Source of the DNA: Streptomyces antimycoticus
GTDB lineage: Bacteria > Actinomycetota > Actinomycetes > Streptomycetales > Streptomycetaceae
DNA: 64,000 nucleotides
Assembly (NCBI RefSeq): GCF_005405925.1
Contig: NZ_BJHV01000001.1
Coordinates: 3,534,001 to 3,598,000 of the forward strand
Direction: 5' to 3'
A program made the translations under genes and the position numbers. Shown here piece by piece: positions 44,927 through 53,879 of the stretch; position 1 is the first letter of the stretch, and every line of letters starts with the position of its first letter. The notes under the pieces are model-generated. The model saw nothing but the letters and a program-made list of their open reading frames with translations. It was not told the DNA's origin and did no database searches.

Positions 44927-45913
44927 TCAGCGGGCCCAGCCGTCGACCTCCTTCAGGTACGCCGCCCGGGTCTCCTCGTCCAGGAAGGCGGCCTCGAAGG
45001 AGTTGCGGGCCAGGGTGCGCAGAGCGGTCTCGTCGAGGCCGAGCGCGTCCCGTACGGCGGTGAGGTTGTCGGCCACGTAGCCGCCGAAGTAGGCGGGGTC
45101 GTCGGAGTTGACCGTCACCAGCAGACCGGCGTCCAGCATCGCGGGCAGCGGATGGTCCTCCAGGCGGTCCACGACGCGCAGCCGGACGTTCGACAGGGGG
45201 CAGACGGTCAGCGGGGTGCGGTCCGCGACCAGCCGGGCCACCAGCGCCTCGTCCTCCAGGGAGCGCACCCCGTGGTCGACGCGGTCCACGCCGAGGATGT
45301 CCAGCGCCTCCCACACATACGCGGGCGGCCCCTCCTCCCCCGCGTGCGCGACACACTTCAGCCCGGCCTCCCGCGCGAGCGCGTACACCTCGCGGAACCT
45401 CGACGGCGGATTCCCGACCTCCGCCGAGTCCAGGCCGACGGCCGCGATCCGGTCCAGGTGGGGGCGGGCCGCCTCGAACGTCTCCAGGGCCGACTCGGCG
45501 CTCTCGTCGCGCAGGAAGCACATGATCAGGCGCGTGGTGATGCCGTACGTCCCCGGCGCCGCGTCCAGCGCGCGGCCGATCCCGCGGATGACGGCATCGA
45601 TCTCGACGCCGCGCGCGGTGTGCGCCTGCGGGTCGAAGAAGATCTCGGCATGGCGCACACCCTGCTCACGGGCGCGGGCGAGATAGGCGTGGGTGAGGTC
45701 GGCGAAGTCGTCCTCGGTGCGCAGTACGGTCATCAGCGCGTAGTAGAGGTTCAGGAAGTCCTGCAGATCGCTGAAGGAGTACGCGGCCCGCAGCTCCTCC
45801 TGGGTGGCGTACGGCAGCTCGACTCCGTTGCGCTCGGCGAGCGCGAAGGCCAGATCGGGCTCCAGGGTGCCCTCGATGTGGAGATGGAGCTCTGCGGTGG
45901 GGATCGGGCGCAT
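44927..45913 (-). CDS. Adenosine/adenine deaminase
   Basis: A 328-residue metal-dependent purine deaminase. AELHLHIEGTLEPDL (HxH), CVAHAGEEGPP (His and catalytic Glu), VDHGVRSLED (His) and TVNSDDPAYFGGYV (Asp) are all present. HLHIEGTLEP plus IAAVGLDSAEVGNPP is closer to the adenine deaminase branch than to classical Add, so substrate is open. ATG 45913 is taken from conserved start PTAELHLH; upstream frame lacks similarity. Convergent with nasA, 19 bp apart. Confidence 0.9.
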   Translation of the reverse strand: MRPIPTAELHLHIEGTLEPDLAFALAERNGVELPYATQEELRAAYSFSDLQDFLNLYYALMTVLRTEDDFADLTHAYLARAREQGVRHAEIFFDPQAHTARGVEIDAVIRGIGRALDAAPGTYGITTRLIMCFLRDESAESALETFEAARPHLDRIAAVGLDSAEVGNPPSRFREVYALAREAGLKCVAHAGEEGPPAYVWEALDILGVDRVDHGVRSLEDEALVARLVADRTPLTVCPLSNVRLRVVDRLEDHPLPAMLDAGLLVTVNSDDPAYFGGYVADNLTAVRDALGLDETALRTLARNSFEAAFLDEETRAAYLKEVDGWAR

Positions 45914-46080
45914 GGAGGGGATCACCTGCTGGTCCTCGGCGGTGCGGAATGACTGGTCAAGGCTATGCGGGAGCGGATGCATCACCCTTGTGGGGGTAAT
46001 GCGAACGGAAGACGGATACTGCCGGGGACCCGTCGCTACGGTGAGCGAGACAGTACGCTCCGTAGCAGATGGAGGACACG

Positions 46081-46728
46081 GTGACCGCGATATTGGAGCG
46101 GCCGATGACCACAGAAGACGCGCCGGCAGTCGAGGAGCCCCGAAAGGGGCCGCGCACTGAGTTCGAGGAACTGCTTCGGACCACGGAAGAACTGGATACA
46201 CCGGACGGCTACAAGGCCGAGCTCATCAGGGGGAAGATCGTCGTGTCGCCGTGGTCGAGGCCGTTTTACAAGCGGCACATGAGGTCACTGCGCCTGCAGC
46301 TCGCGCCCCATGTCCCCGAGGGCCATGACGCCGATACCTCCCCCTTTCTCTTCAGCTTCCCCACATCCGAGCGTGCCTACGGCCCGGATCTTCACGTCGC
46401 GGACCTGAAGGCATTCGTGGGTGACGCGCGCCATGTGGACGGCGCGGCGCTGTCCCTCGTCGCCGAGCTCACGTCCGTCTCCACCCGGGATGTCGACTGG
46501 CAGGAGAAGCTCGAGGTCTACGGTCGCCATGTGCCGGTCTACCTCGTGCTCGACATGCAGACCGAAGAGATCACGGCTTTCTGGGACCCTTCGGACCACG
46601 GCTATCTCGCCCGTATGACGGTCCCGTTCGGCAAGCCGCTGCCCATCCCCGCGCCGTTCGGCTTCGAGCTCGAGACAACCGATTTCGTGGATGAGCCCGA
46701 AGAGGACCAGGAGGAAACCGCCGAGTAG
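46081..46728 (+). CDS. Uma2-family (PD-(D/E)XK fold) protein
   Basis: A 215-residue protein of the Uma2/DUF820 family, abundant in Streptomyces and of unsettled role. YGPDLHVADLKAF carries the active-site Asp, SLVAELTSVSTRDVDWQEKLEVYGRHVPVYLVLD the Glu and Lys of the restriction-like site. GTG 46081 follows GGAGG at 5 bases; ATG 46069 overlaps that site and is less likely. The family is predicted to be endonuclease-like; no partner gene is adjacent. Confidence 0.82.
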   Translation: MTAILERPMTTEDAPAVEEPRKGPRTEFEELLRTTEELDTPDGYKAELIRGKIVVSPWSRPFYKRHMRSLRLQLAPHVPEGHDADTSPFLFSFPTSERAYGPDLHVADLKAFVGDARHVDGAALSLVAELTSVSTRDVDWQEKLEVYGRHVPVYLVLDMQTEEITAFWDPSDHGYLARMTVPFGKPLPIPAPFGFELETTDFVDEPEEDQEETAE

Positions 46729-46801
46729 CCCGACGCAACCGCCACCCCCTCTCCCGCGTCCCACAGCGCGACCGGATCGGTGATGCGAAGAGGGGGAGCG
46801 C

Positions 46802-47497
46802 ATGCTGGGGTGGGCGCGGAGGCGGTTGCCGCGGACGCGGCGGGGGTGGCGGCGGCTGGTGCAGGGAGGCGTTCTCGTCTGCGTACTGGCCCTGCTCCCC
46901 GCGACCTGGCTGCGGCTGAGCACGGACGACCGGATCCATACGGTCGCCGATGTGCCCTCGGCCCCGGTGGGCGTGGTCTTCGGGGCGGGGCTGTGGAACG
47001 GGGAGCCGTCGCCGTATCTGGCGCACCGGCTGGACGCCGCCGTACGGCTCTACCAGGCCGGCAGGGTTCGTGCGCTGCTGGTCACCGGGGACAACAGCCG
47101 CCATGACTACGACGAACCGGACGCGATGCGCGCCTATCTCGTCAAGCGCGGGGTCCCGGACCGGCGGATCGTGAGCGACTTCGCGGGGTTCGACACCTGG
47201 GACTCCTGCAGCCGGGCCCGGCGGGTCTTCGGGGTGCACAAGGCGGTGCTGGTCAGCCAGGGGTTCCATGTGCGGCGGGCGCTGGCGCTGTGCGGGGCGG
47301 CGGGGATCGACGCGTACGGGGTCGCGGTCGACGAGCCGCACGATGTGACCTGGTACTTCGGTGGGACGCGGGAGGTCGTGGCGGCGGGCAAGGCGGCCCT
47401 GGACGCGGCGTTCGAGCCGGATCCGCACTTTCTGGGGCCGCGGGAGCGGGGGATCGAGCGGGCCCTGGCGGGGCGGGGGGCCTCCGGCTCCCGCTGA
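46802..47497 (+). CDS. SanA/YdcF-like (DUF218) membrane protein
   Basis: A 231-residue protein. A basic N-terminus and one membrane helix (GGVLVCVLALLPATWLRLS) precede the DUF218 domain: GVVFGAGLWNGEPSPYLAHRLDAAV, LLVTGDNSRHDYDEPDAM, VPDRRIVSDFAGFDTWDSCSRA and VSQGFHVRRALALC. Relatives (SanA, ElyC) affect envelope integrity and vancomycin exclusion in enterobacteria; the actinobacterial role is unknown. ATG 46802 begins the frame after AGAGGGGGAGCGC. Confidence 0.85.
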   Translation: MLGWARRRLPRTRRGWRRLVQGGVLVCVLALLPATWLRLSTDDRIHTVADVPSAPVGVVFGAGLWNGEPSPYLAHRLDAAVRLYQAGRVRALLVTGDNSRHDYDEPDAMRAYLVKRGVPDRRIVSDFAGFDTWDSCSRARRVFGVHKAVLVSQGFHVRRALALCGAAGIDAYGVAVDEPHDVTWYFGGTREVVAAGKAALDAAFEPDPHFLGPRERGIERALAGRGASGSR

Positions 47498-47563
47498 GCC
47501 GTCGCCCCCCTCAGCCCTCGCCCCCTCGCCCCCTCAGCCCTCGCTCCCGGCCACGGGTCGCCG

Positions 47564-47887
47564 TCAGCCGATCGTGGTCTCCGACACCACCCACGCCAGA
47601 TAGTCCTCGCTGCCGTTCACGATGGGCATCGCGATGACCTCGGGCGTCTCGTAGTCGTGCGCCTCGCGGATATGGGCCTCCAGCTCGTCGTAGCGCGCGG
47701 CGGTGGTCTTGAACAGCACCTGCCACTCGGCCGCCGTCTCGACCTCCCCCTCCCACCGGTACACGGATGTCACGGGCTGGCTGATCTGCGCACAGGCCGC
47801 CAGCCGGGCCTCGATCGCCCCGCGGGCCAGCGCCTCGGCCTTCTCGGGGGTGTCGGTGGTGGTCAGTACGGTCAGGTAGTCGGCCAC
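47564..47887 (-). CDS. cutA: Divalent cation tolerance protein CutA
   Basis: A 107-residue trimeric CutA1 protein. DYLTVLTTTDTPEKAEALAR, ACAQISQPVTSVYRWEGEVE and MPIVNGSEDYLAWVVSET are diagnostic. GTG 47887 is chosen: GAGAGG lies 10 bases upstream and it begins the conserved part; the open frame extends 41 codons further without similarity. CutA is linked to copper tolerance in E. coli but its general role is uncertain. Confidence 0.92.
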   Translation of the reverse strand: MADYLTVLTTTDTPEKAEALARGAIEARLAACAQISQPVTSVYRWEGEVETAAEWQVLFKTTAARYDELEAHIREAHDYETPEVIAMPIVNGSEDYLAWVVSETTIG

Positions 47888-48012
47888 TGCTGCGGTACCT
47901 CTCTTCCACGGCGCGGTCGTACGGCGCGGCTGCGAACTGGCGCCCACCACGCTAGCCGGTGAGGATTGAGGGAACCCGCCAACGATCAGACCGGACCGAT
48001 CGAGGGGCACTC

Positions 48013-48372
48013 ATGGATGACCTCACCACGCTCGCGCGCCACCATCTGGACCAGGCCAAGGCCGATCCGCACGGGCGCAGCGCACATCTGTTCCTGCACG
48101 ACGGCCCGCTGCGGCAGAGCGTGATCGCCATGGTCTCCGGCTGCGAGCTCGATGAGCACAACGCTCCTCCGGCGGCCAGTCTCCAGGTGCTGCACGGACA
48201 TGTACGGCTGACCGGTGGCGGCGACCGGATGGATCTCATCGCGGGCCAGGTGCAGGAGATCCCGCATGAGCGGCACGGGTTGCGGGCGTTGGAGGACTCG
48301 GTGGTACTGCTGACCGCCGTGACCGCCACACATGGCTGTCCCACCCCCTACGAGGACGCGGCCACCGCCTGA
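48013..48372 (+). CDS. Cupin-domain protein
   Basis: A 119-residue single-domain cupin. SLQVLHGHVRLTGGGDRMDL and EIPHERHGLRALEDSVVLLT form the two conserved beta motifs, with His residues as likely metal ligands. GAGGGG precedes ATG 48013. Small cupins of this kind bind metals or small molecules; no partner suggests a substrate. Convergent with the Gly-rich gene, 7 bp apart. Confidence 0.85.
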   Translation: MDDLTTLARHHLDQAKADPHGRSAHLFLHDGPLRQSVIAMVSGCELDEHNAPPAASLQVLHGHVRLTGGGDRMDLIAGQVQEIPHERHGLRALEDSVVLLTAVTATHGCPTPYEDAATA

Positions 48373-48379
48373 CGGCGAC

Positions 48380-49108
48380 CTAGTCGCTGCCGCCCCCGCC
48401 GCCACCACCGCCGCAGGAGTGGTGGCCACCACCGTGGTCGCCACTGTAGCCGCCGCCATGGCCGCCGCCATGGCTTCCGCTATGGCCTCCGCTGTGGCCT
48501 CCGCTGTGGTCGTCGCCCCACGAGTGCGTCTCGTAGAAGGACGCGTGGTCGGGATAGCCGGGGTCGTAGGCGATGAGGGTGTGCCGCTCCCAGTAGGCCG
48601 GATCGCCGTTCGGGATGGGGATCGCCGCGCTGACGGCCTTGCGCCGCGCCGGCTCCGGGAGGACGACGGGGCCGTGGAAGACGTACGAGGGGAGCGACCC
48701 CTCCCGCACGGCCGCCTCCACCCGGCGCCGGCCCGTGCGGGTGGGGCGGCCCCGGAGACGGGTGAGCAGACCGCTGGAGGCGAGCCGGTCCCGGATCGCC
48801 CCCAGCTCGGGCCCGCCGAGCAGCGTGGGGACCACGTGGTCCACCGGCTTCGAGCGGCGGCACAGCGCGATGAGCGCGCGCTCGACCGGGTGCCCGGCCT
48901 CCCCCGCCGCCTTGGCGTGCATCCGGGAGCGCCGGAGGGTGATCACATCCCGCTCCTGAAGCGCTATCAGGAGGGTCTGGATCACCCACCGCCGCCCGCC
49001 CACCAGATAGGCGATGTCATAGAGGTCCAGCGCCTGACCCGCCGCCTCCTGTGGCCCTGCCGAGGCGGAGCGTCTGGATATGACCCACATCGGAATGCCC
49101 CCGTCCAT
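48380..49108 (-). CDS. TIGR04222-like protein with Gly/His-rich tail
   Basis: A 242-residue protein. LDLYDIAYLVGGRRWVIQTL and the following LIALQERDVITLRR match the start of the TIGR04222 domain, usually found in actinobacterial membrane proteins. No membrane segment is obvious here. The last 40 residues are Gly/Ser/His-rich with a single Cys (HHSCGGGGGGGG), encoded by short tandem repeats at about 48440-48510. ATG 49090, with GGGGGC upstream, is an alternative start. Function unknown; the His-rich tail could bind metal. Confidence 0.75.
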   Translation of the reverse strand: MDGGIPMWVISRRSASAGPQEAAGQALDLYDIAYLVGGRRWVIQTLLIALQERDVITLRRSRMHAKAAGEAGHPVERALIALCRRSKPVDHVVPTLLGGPELGAIRDRLASSGLLTRLRGRPTRTGRRRVEAAVREGSLPSYVFHGPVVLPEPARRKAVSAAIPIPNGDPAYWERHTLIAYDPGYPDHASFYETHSWGDDHSGGHSGGHSGSHGGGHGGGYSGDHGGGHHSCGGGGGGGGSD

Positions 49109-49379
49109 CCATGTCCATCCGTACTACGCACTTACCGTCAGTTTTGTCCGTCTGAACGGTGCTGAACCCGGATCGACGCGGTTTCAGAGCGGGATTTGAG
49201 CTTTCGCGCCCTGTCTGGACGGGGTGGTTGTGGGATCTCGCTGAAGGCCGCCGTGTTCGGCACCTCCCGCACGACGTCCGTGACCGCACCTTCAAGGACT
49301 CCGAAATGGCCTTGTGGTAGAAGAGACCGATCACCCCGGCAGGTGTGACACCTTCCGGATCGCCCCACCACCCAGTGCC

Positions 49380-52055
49380 CTACGAATGGGACCGCGGCAG
49401 GGCCGTTGACGTCGTGACGGACACCTCGGCAGACGCGCCGGTGCCGGTGGCCGTCAGTGCCGCGATCGAGAAGGTGTACGCGGTGGCCGGACGCAGCTTG
49501 CCGATCACCCGCAGCATCCCCTTCCCCCGGGGCTGGGCGACCAGGACGTCGCGCCCGGTCACCGTGATGGCGCGGCCGTCTGAGACGGTGATCCGGTAGC
49601 CGATGACCGGGGTGTCGCCGGTGGTCTTGGGCGGAGTCCAGGACAGCCTGGCGGCCGTGGCCTCCGCGTTGGCCTTCACGCCGGTGGAGGCGGCGGGGAG
49701 GGTGCCGGAGCCGTCGGCGGTGGGCGTGACGGGGGCGGCGGCCGACGACCTCTCGCTCTGCCCCACCCGGTTGCGGGCCGTGACGGTCACCGTGTACGGG
49801 GTGCCGTTGGTGAGCCCGTCGACCACCGCGTACGCGGCGCGCTTGAAGCGCGCCGCCGGGACGGTGGTGGAGACGGTGTGGGTGCCGTTGGTGGCGGTGA
49901 CGGTGTACGAGGTGACCGGGGACCCGCCATCGACGTACGACGGGTTCCAGGTGACGTACGCCGAGCCGTTCGCCGCGAAGTCGCCCACGCGGGTGGGTGC
50001 TTCGGGCACGGAGCGGGCGGCGAACGTGCGGTCGAGCAGCCCTCGGTAGCGGGGTTCGAGACCGGCCGCGGCCACGATGTCGGCCGGTGCCTTCGAGGGG
50101 TCGGCCAGGATGTGGTTGCCGCTGGTCACCACGCCCTTGTCATTGCCGTCGCGGTCGCCCTGCTCCCAGTAGTTGCCGACGATGCGGGTCGGGTCGTTGT
50201 TGCCGAGGTTGTCGCGGTAGTCGACGTGTGCGCTGAGGACGTTGGCCTGGGCGCCGTAGAGGACGTTGCCCTCGACCGTGACGTAGGTGCAGCCGTTGTC
50301 GGTGTAGACGGTCCGGCCCAGCCCCCACCCGTCGTGGATGACATTGCCGGTGATCTTCTCGCCGTTGTCGAGGGAACTGCCGGTGAGGCCCTGGGTGTAG
50401 ACGCCCGCACCGTCGTCGAGGGCCTGCATGTAGTCGTAGATGAGGTTGTTGGCCACCGAGTTGTCGTGCGACACATTGGCGGTGGCCGGTTTGCCGATCT
50501 TGTCGGGCCAGCCGCCCCAGCCCATGGAGATCCCCGAGTAGCCGACATGGTCGATCTGGTTGTGGGCGATGGTGTTGTTCTGGGTGTAGCCGTTGAGGAT
50601 GGCGACACCGCCGTGGTACTCGCGGGGCAGCGCGTAGAGGTGGTTGTTGGTCACCGACACCTTGCGGGTGAGATCGGCGTCACTGCCCGGCCGGGGCGCG
50701 TCGACCCCGCCGATCTCCATGCCGTTGCCGGAGATGTCCGTGAAGACGTTGCCGCGCACGGTGGTGTTCTGCGTTCCGCTGCCGAGTTCGAGTCCGGCCG
50801 CGCCGAGGTGGACGAAGGCGTTGTCGGAGAACTCCAGGTCACGGCCGTGGCTGATGGCCACGTTGCCGGGCATCCTGGTCCAGGACGCGTACGGGCAGGT
50901 GCCGCCCGGGGTGTATTCGCACAGCCCCTGGGTCTTCCAGCCCTCGGCGCCGGTCACCGTGTAGCCCGCCTGCACCTCGGAGAAGCCCTCGGGCGAGGAG
51001 GGGGTGAGCCAGGTGGCGTACGAGAACTGGATGCCCCGCAGGGCGATGTCGTGCAGCGGTGCGCTTCCGGTGCCCCGCCCGTCGACCAGCTTCTCCAGGA
51101 CCGGTGCCTCCACATCCGCGGTGCGCGGGTTCTCCCCGGCGCGCGGGCGGTAGTAGACGGTGCGGGTGTGCCGGTCGAGGTACCACTCTCCGGGCTGGTC
51201 GAGCACCTCGAAGGCGTTCTCGACATAGCCGGGCAGTGCGTCACTGGTGAGCTTGGCGGGGCCGACCATGTTGATGCTGCGGCCGGGGATGTCGGCGAAC
51301 TCCACGCGCTTGGTGGAGTTGTCCCAGCACGGCTGGGCCATGGTGACGGTGGTGCCGCTCATCGAGCCGATCGGGCAGCGCGGTTCGGTCCAGGGGCCGA
51401 GTCCGTACTGCTGGATGTTCCACAGCGCCTCACCGCTGGGGTAGACGAACTCGATGTCCGAGGGGTTGCGCCAGCGGGCGAGGGTGTCGGCGGACGCGGT
51501 GTAGCCGGTGGCGGTGGACTTGAGCGTCACCGGTATCGGCCCGCGCGCCCGCTGGGCGCGGACGCCGTTCACATACAGCTGCCGGGTGTTGTCCAGCCCG
51601 GCGGGCGCGGGCGCGGACCACAGCCCGGACCTGCCCTTGACCGGCTTCCAGTGCTGGACGGCCCGGCCGCCGCTGAACACGGTGCCCTTGCTGCCCTGCC
51701 AGATGACGCGGTGCCCCTTGGCCCCCGAGTCGCGGGAGTCGAGGACGAGCGGCCGGGCGAGGCGGTACGTACCCGGCGCGAGGTGCACCGTGAGGTCGGC
51801 GGTGAGGCGGTCGGTGCGCTGCCGTACGAGGTCGCGGGCGCGCTCGGGGGTGCGGACGGGGGCGGTACGGGTGCCGGGCGCGCGGTCGTCGCCGTTCGGC
51901 GCGACATACACATCGGCGGCGGGGCGAGGCGCCCGCGCGACGGCGTCGGCGGTGCCGCCGAAGGCGGCGCCGAGGGTGGCGAGGACGGCCGCGACGGCGG
52001 CGAGTCCGGGGGCCTTGCGGGCGGTCCGGGTGCGTGAGCGTACGTACTCCGACAT
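49380..52055 (-). CDS. Large secreted right-handed beta-helix protein with two FnIII domains (GH141-like)
   Basis: An 891-residue exported protein. After the signal peptide, ADVYVAPNGDDRAPGTRTAP and TPERARDLVRQ open the catalytic-type beta-helix as in GH141 (alpha-L-fucosidase/xylanase) proteins; helix coils recur as NAFVHLGAAGLELGSGTQNT and NHLYALPREYHGGVAILNGY. From about residue 690 two fibronectin type III domains follow (APTRVGDFAANGSAYVTWNP; STGVKANAEATAARLSWTPP), common in secreted Streptomyces glycosidases. Substrate unknown; a plant cell-wall polymer is likely. The leader has GGAACCTTGCT-like repeats at 52070-52107. Confidence 0.82.
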   Translation of the reverse strand: MSEYVRSRTRTARKAPGLAAVAAVLATLGAAFGGTADAVARAPRPAADVYVAPNGDDRAPGTRTAPVRTPERARDLVRQRTDRLTADLTVHLAPGTYRLARPLVLDSRDSGAKGHRVIWQGSKGTVFSGGRAVQHWKPVKGRSGLWSAPAPAGLDNTRQLYVNGVRAQRARGPIPVTLKSTATGYTASADTLARWRNPSDIEFVYPSGEALWNIQQYGLGPWTEPRCPIGSMSGTTVTMAQPCWDNSTKRVEFADIPGRSINMVGPAKLTSDALPGYVENAFEVLDQPGEWYLDRHTRTVYYRPRAGENPRTADVEAPVLEKLVDGRGTGSAPLHDIALRGIQFSYATWLTPSSPEGFSEVQAGYTVTGAEGWKTQGLCEYTPGGTCPYASWTRMPGNVAISHGRDLEFSDNAFVHLGAAGLELGSGTQNTTVRGNVFTDISGNGMEIGGVDAPRPGSDADLTRKVSVTNNHLYALPREYHGGVAILNGYTQNNTIAHNQIDHVGYSGISMGWGGWPDKIGKPATANVSHDNSVANNLIYDYMQALDDGAGVYTQGLTGSSLDNGEKITGNVIHDGWGLGRTVYTDNGCTYVTVEGNVLYGAQANVLSAHVDYRDNLGNNDPTRIVGNYWEQGDRDGNDKGVVTSGNHILADPSKAPADIVAAAGLEPRYRGLLDRTFAARSVPEAPTRVGDFAANGSAYVTWNPSYVDGGSPVTSYTVTATNGTHTVSTTVPAARFKRAAYAVVDGLTNGTPYTVTVTARNRVGQSERSSAAAPVTPTADGSGTLPAASTGVKANAEATAARLSWTPPKTTGDTPVIGYRITVSDGRAITVTGRDVLVAQPRGKGMLRVIGKLRPATAYTFSIAALTATGTGASAEVSVTTSTALPRSHS

Positions 52056-52293
52056 GTCCCTCCCTGCGGAACCTTGCTGGAACCTGTTGGAACCTTGCTG
52101 GAACTCGTGGAGTGGCCCCGGGAAAGGTAGGATCTATAAGAGGAACACGTCAATATAGACGGCAGAATCTGCCTTGCTTCGCCCCTGCGACGTCAATTCA
52201 TTGGATCTATCGGCTCGGTGTCTGCCTTCTGAGCGCGGCGGGAGCACCGGCCACCGCCGACGCTCCCGCCGCGCTCATGAGCCCAACGGTGCG

Positions 52294-52956
52294 TCAGGAC
52301 ACCGTGTCGTACAGGACGGCGAACCGGCCGCGGGTCTCGTCGTCCTCCGACAGCCGCCAGCCCGCGCTGACATGGCCCCGGACGCCGGCCGTCTCCGCAC
52401 CGGACTCCGGACGCAGAACGCGCGTCACCTGCAGGGCAACCCCGTCGCCCAGCAGCAGCCGGGTACCGTCCGGCCCGTTGGCGACGGCCGACGCCTCGGC
52501 GGCCCCGGCCGGGACCTCGAACCCGGCCCCGGCCACCTCGGCGGTGACGGAGGGGTCGGGGGTGTCGGACACGCTCTGCGCCTGCGGTTCGGCGCGGCCC
52601 TGGAGCAGCGCGAACAACTGGCCCACGAGCACCGGGTCGTGCGCCCCGTCGTAGATCCACCGCTGCCCCAGCACCCCGTGCTCGGTCGTGCCGATGAGGG
52701 CCTGCTCGGCTCCGTCGAGCGGCGCCGCGCGGTAGGTCATCGGTACGTGGTACCAGGCGGGCCGATCACCGGCGTCGTCCCGCACCACCATGAACTCGAT
52801 GCCCACCTCGCCCTCCGGGTCGTCGAGCCGGAAGCCACCGACCCGCGACAGCTCGGGCGCGCGCTGCGCGGCGGCGTACCACGGTTGCCCCGGCAGCCAG
52901 GCCGTGAGCAGTTCCACCTTGGTCGGACTCATCGTGGTCCTGTGAATGATCGACAT
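52294..52956 (-). CDS. Maltokinase N-terminal cap-like domain protein
   Basis: A 220-residue protein similar to the N-terminal cap of maltokinases and the stand-alone CG0192-type proteins: IHRTTMSPTKVELLTAWLPG, GGFRLDDPEGEVGIEFMVVR, HVPMTYRAAPLDGAEQALIG and HGVLGQRWIYDGAHDPVLV. No kinase domain follows, so catalysis is not expected. ATG 52956 fits the family start, though the downstream ATG with AGGA is possible. A regulatory or binding role is inferred only from the family. Confidence 0.82.
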   Translation of the reverse strand: MSIIHRTTMSPTKVELLTAWLPGQPWYAAAQRAPELSRVGGFRLDDPEGEVGIEFMVVRDDAGDRPAWYHVPMTYRAAPLDGAEQALIGTTEHGVLGQRWIYDGAHDPVLVGQLFALLQGRAEPQAQSVSDTPDPSVTAEVAGAGFEVPAGAAEASAVANGPDGTRLLLGDGVALQVTRVLRPESGAETAGVRGHVSAGWRLSEDDETRGRFAVLYDTVS

Positions 52957-53065
52957 GAGGGGAGAACGCCTCGCCCCGGCGGGCGCTTCCCACGGAACGC
53001 GCGAGGGCCCGGCACGCCCTGCGCGCCGGGCCGCCGGCCGATCCCCCCACGGGCCGGCCAGTGGT

Positions 53066-53707
53066 TCAGGAGCGGGTCGCCCCGACCGCCGCGCTCGTCA
53101 CGTCCGCGGACCGGTCGTCGGCGCGGTGCCCCTCCTTGATCACCACGATCTCGCAGGTCTTGGACGGCTTACCGGGCTTGCTCGGCTTGCTCGGCTCACT
53201 GGGCGTGGTCGGCTTGCCCGGCTTGGTCGGCGTCGTGGGGCGGGCGGGGACGGCGGAGTCGTCGTCCTTGGTCCCGGCCTTGCCCTTGATGATGACGACC
53301 GTGCACACCTTGCCGGGCTTGCCCGGGAAGGCGGGGATGGCGCAGACCTCGCCGTGCCCGCGGGCACCGTCCTTCGGCGCCACGGTGACCTTCTTGCCGT
53401 CGGCCTTGACCCCCGCGGTGGCCTTGCCCACCTCGGTCAGCTCGACCGACTTGGCGGGCTTCGCGGGCTTGGCGGGCTTGGCGGGCTTCGTGGGCTTGGC
53501 GCCGTGCACCACCCGGCAGGTGACCGTGTTGCTGAGCTCCGACTTCGCCTTGGAGGCGGAGGCGGAGGCCGACGCCGAGGAGGAGGACGAGGCCGAGGAC
53601 GAGGCCGAGGCGGGGACCGCGGCACCCAGCGCCAGGGCACCGGCCGCCATGGCGAGCACGACACCGCGCCGCTTGGCGGACGTGGCACGAGGCAGGAAGT
53701 GAGACAT
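53066..53707 (-). CDS. Secreted Lys-Pro-rich protein
   Basis: A 213-residue exported protein. The signal peptide (VVLAMAAGALALGAAVPASA) is followed by a Ser-Ala run (about 25 residues), then two Cys-containing beta segments (TVTCRVVHGAK; VCTVVIIKGKAG; TCEIVVIKEGH) separated by Lys-Pro repeats (KPTKPAKPAKPAKPAK; KPSKPGKPSK). The three similar segments look like repeats of a small module. GAAGGAGAG precedes ATG 53707. I do not recognise the family. It is divergent from a two-component system with repeat operators between, suggesting it is a target. Confidence 0.75.
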   Translation of the reverse strand: MSHFLPRATSAKRRGVVLAMAAGALALGAAVPASASSSASSSSSASASASASKAKSELSNTVTCRVVHGAKPTKPAKPAKPAKPAKSVELTEVGKATAGVKADGKKVTVAPKDGARGHGEVCAIPAFPGKPGKVCTVVIIKGKAGTKDDDSAVPARPTTPTKPGKPTTPSEPSKPSKPGKPSKTCEIVVIKEGHRADDRSADVTSAAVGATRS

Positions 53708-53793
53708 GGGCACAGCTCTCCTTCGTTCGGGGAGTGGAACTGGCTGCCGAAGGACCCTTGATCCGTCGGCGCACCCACCGTGGCGCACCGATG

Positions 53794-53856
53794 CTGAGTC
53801 CTCGCTGAACTCCCTGAGGCCCCGCTGAAGCCGGTGACGGTTCAGCGGGGCCTCAG
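53794..53856. promoter_or_regulatory. Three copies of a 16-bp motif between secreted protein and response regulator
   Basis: CTGAGTCCTCGCTGAA (53794), CTGAGGCCCCGCTGAA (53814) and the perfect inverted copy of the second (53841-53856). The first two are direct repeats with a 20-bp period; the latter two form a 16-bp stem around an 11-base loop. Direct repeats fit OmpR-type binding; the stem could also act as a terminator. Confidence 0.6.
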
Positions 53857-53879
53857 CTTGCCCATGCCATCCTGACCGC

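Noticed and set aside
46069..46728. Uma2 protein as part of a toxin or defence system
   Set aside because: No antitoxin, methylase or other defence gene is adjacent.
49109..49379. Minus-strand frame between the Gly-rich and beta-helix genes (LLPQGHFGVLEGAVTDVVRE) as a transposase remnant
   Set aside because: No recognisable transposase motif or terminal repeats; too short to support.
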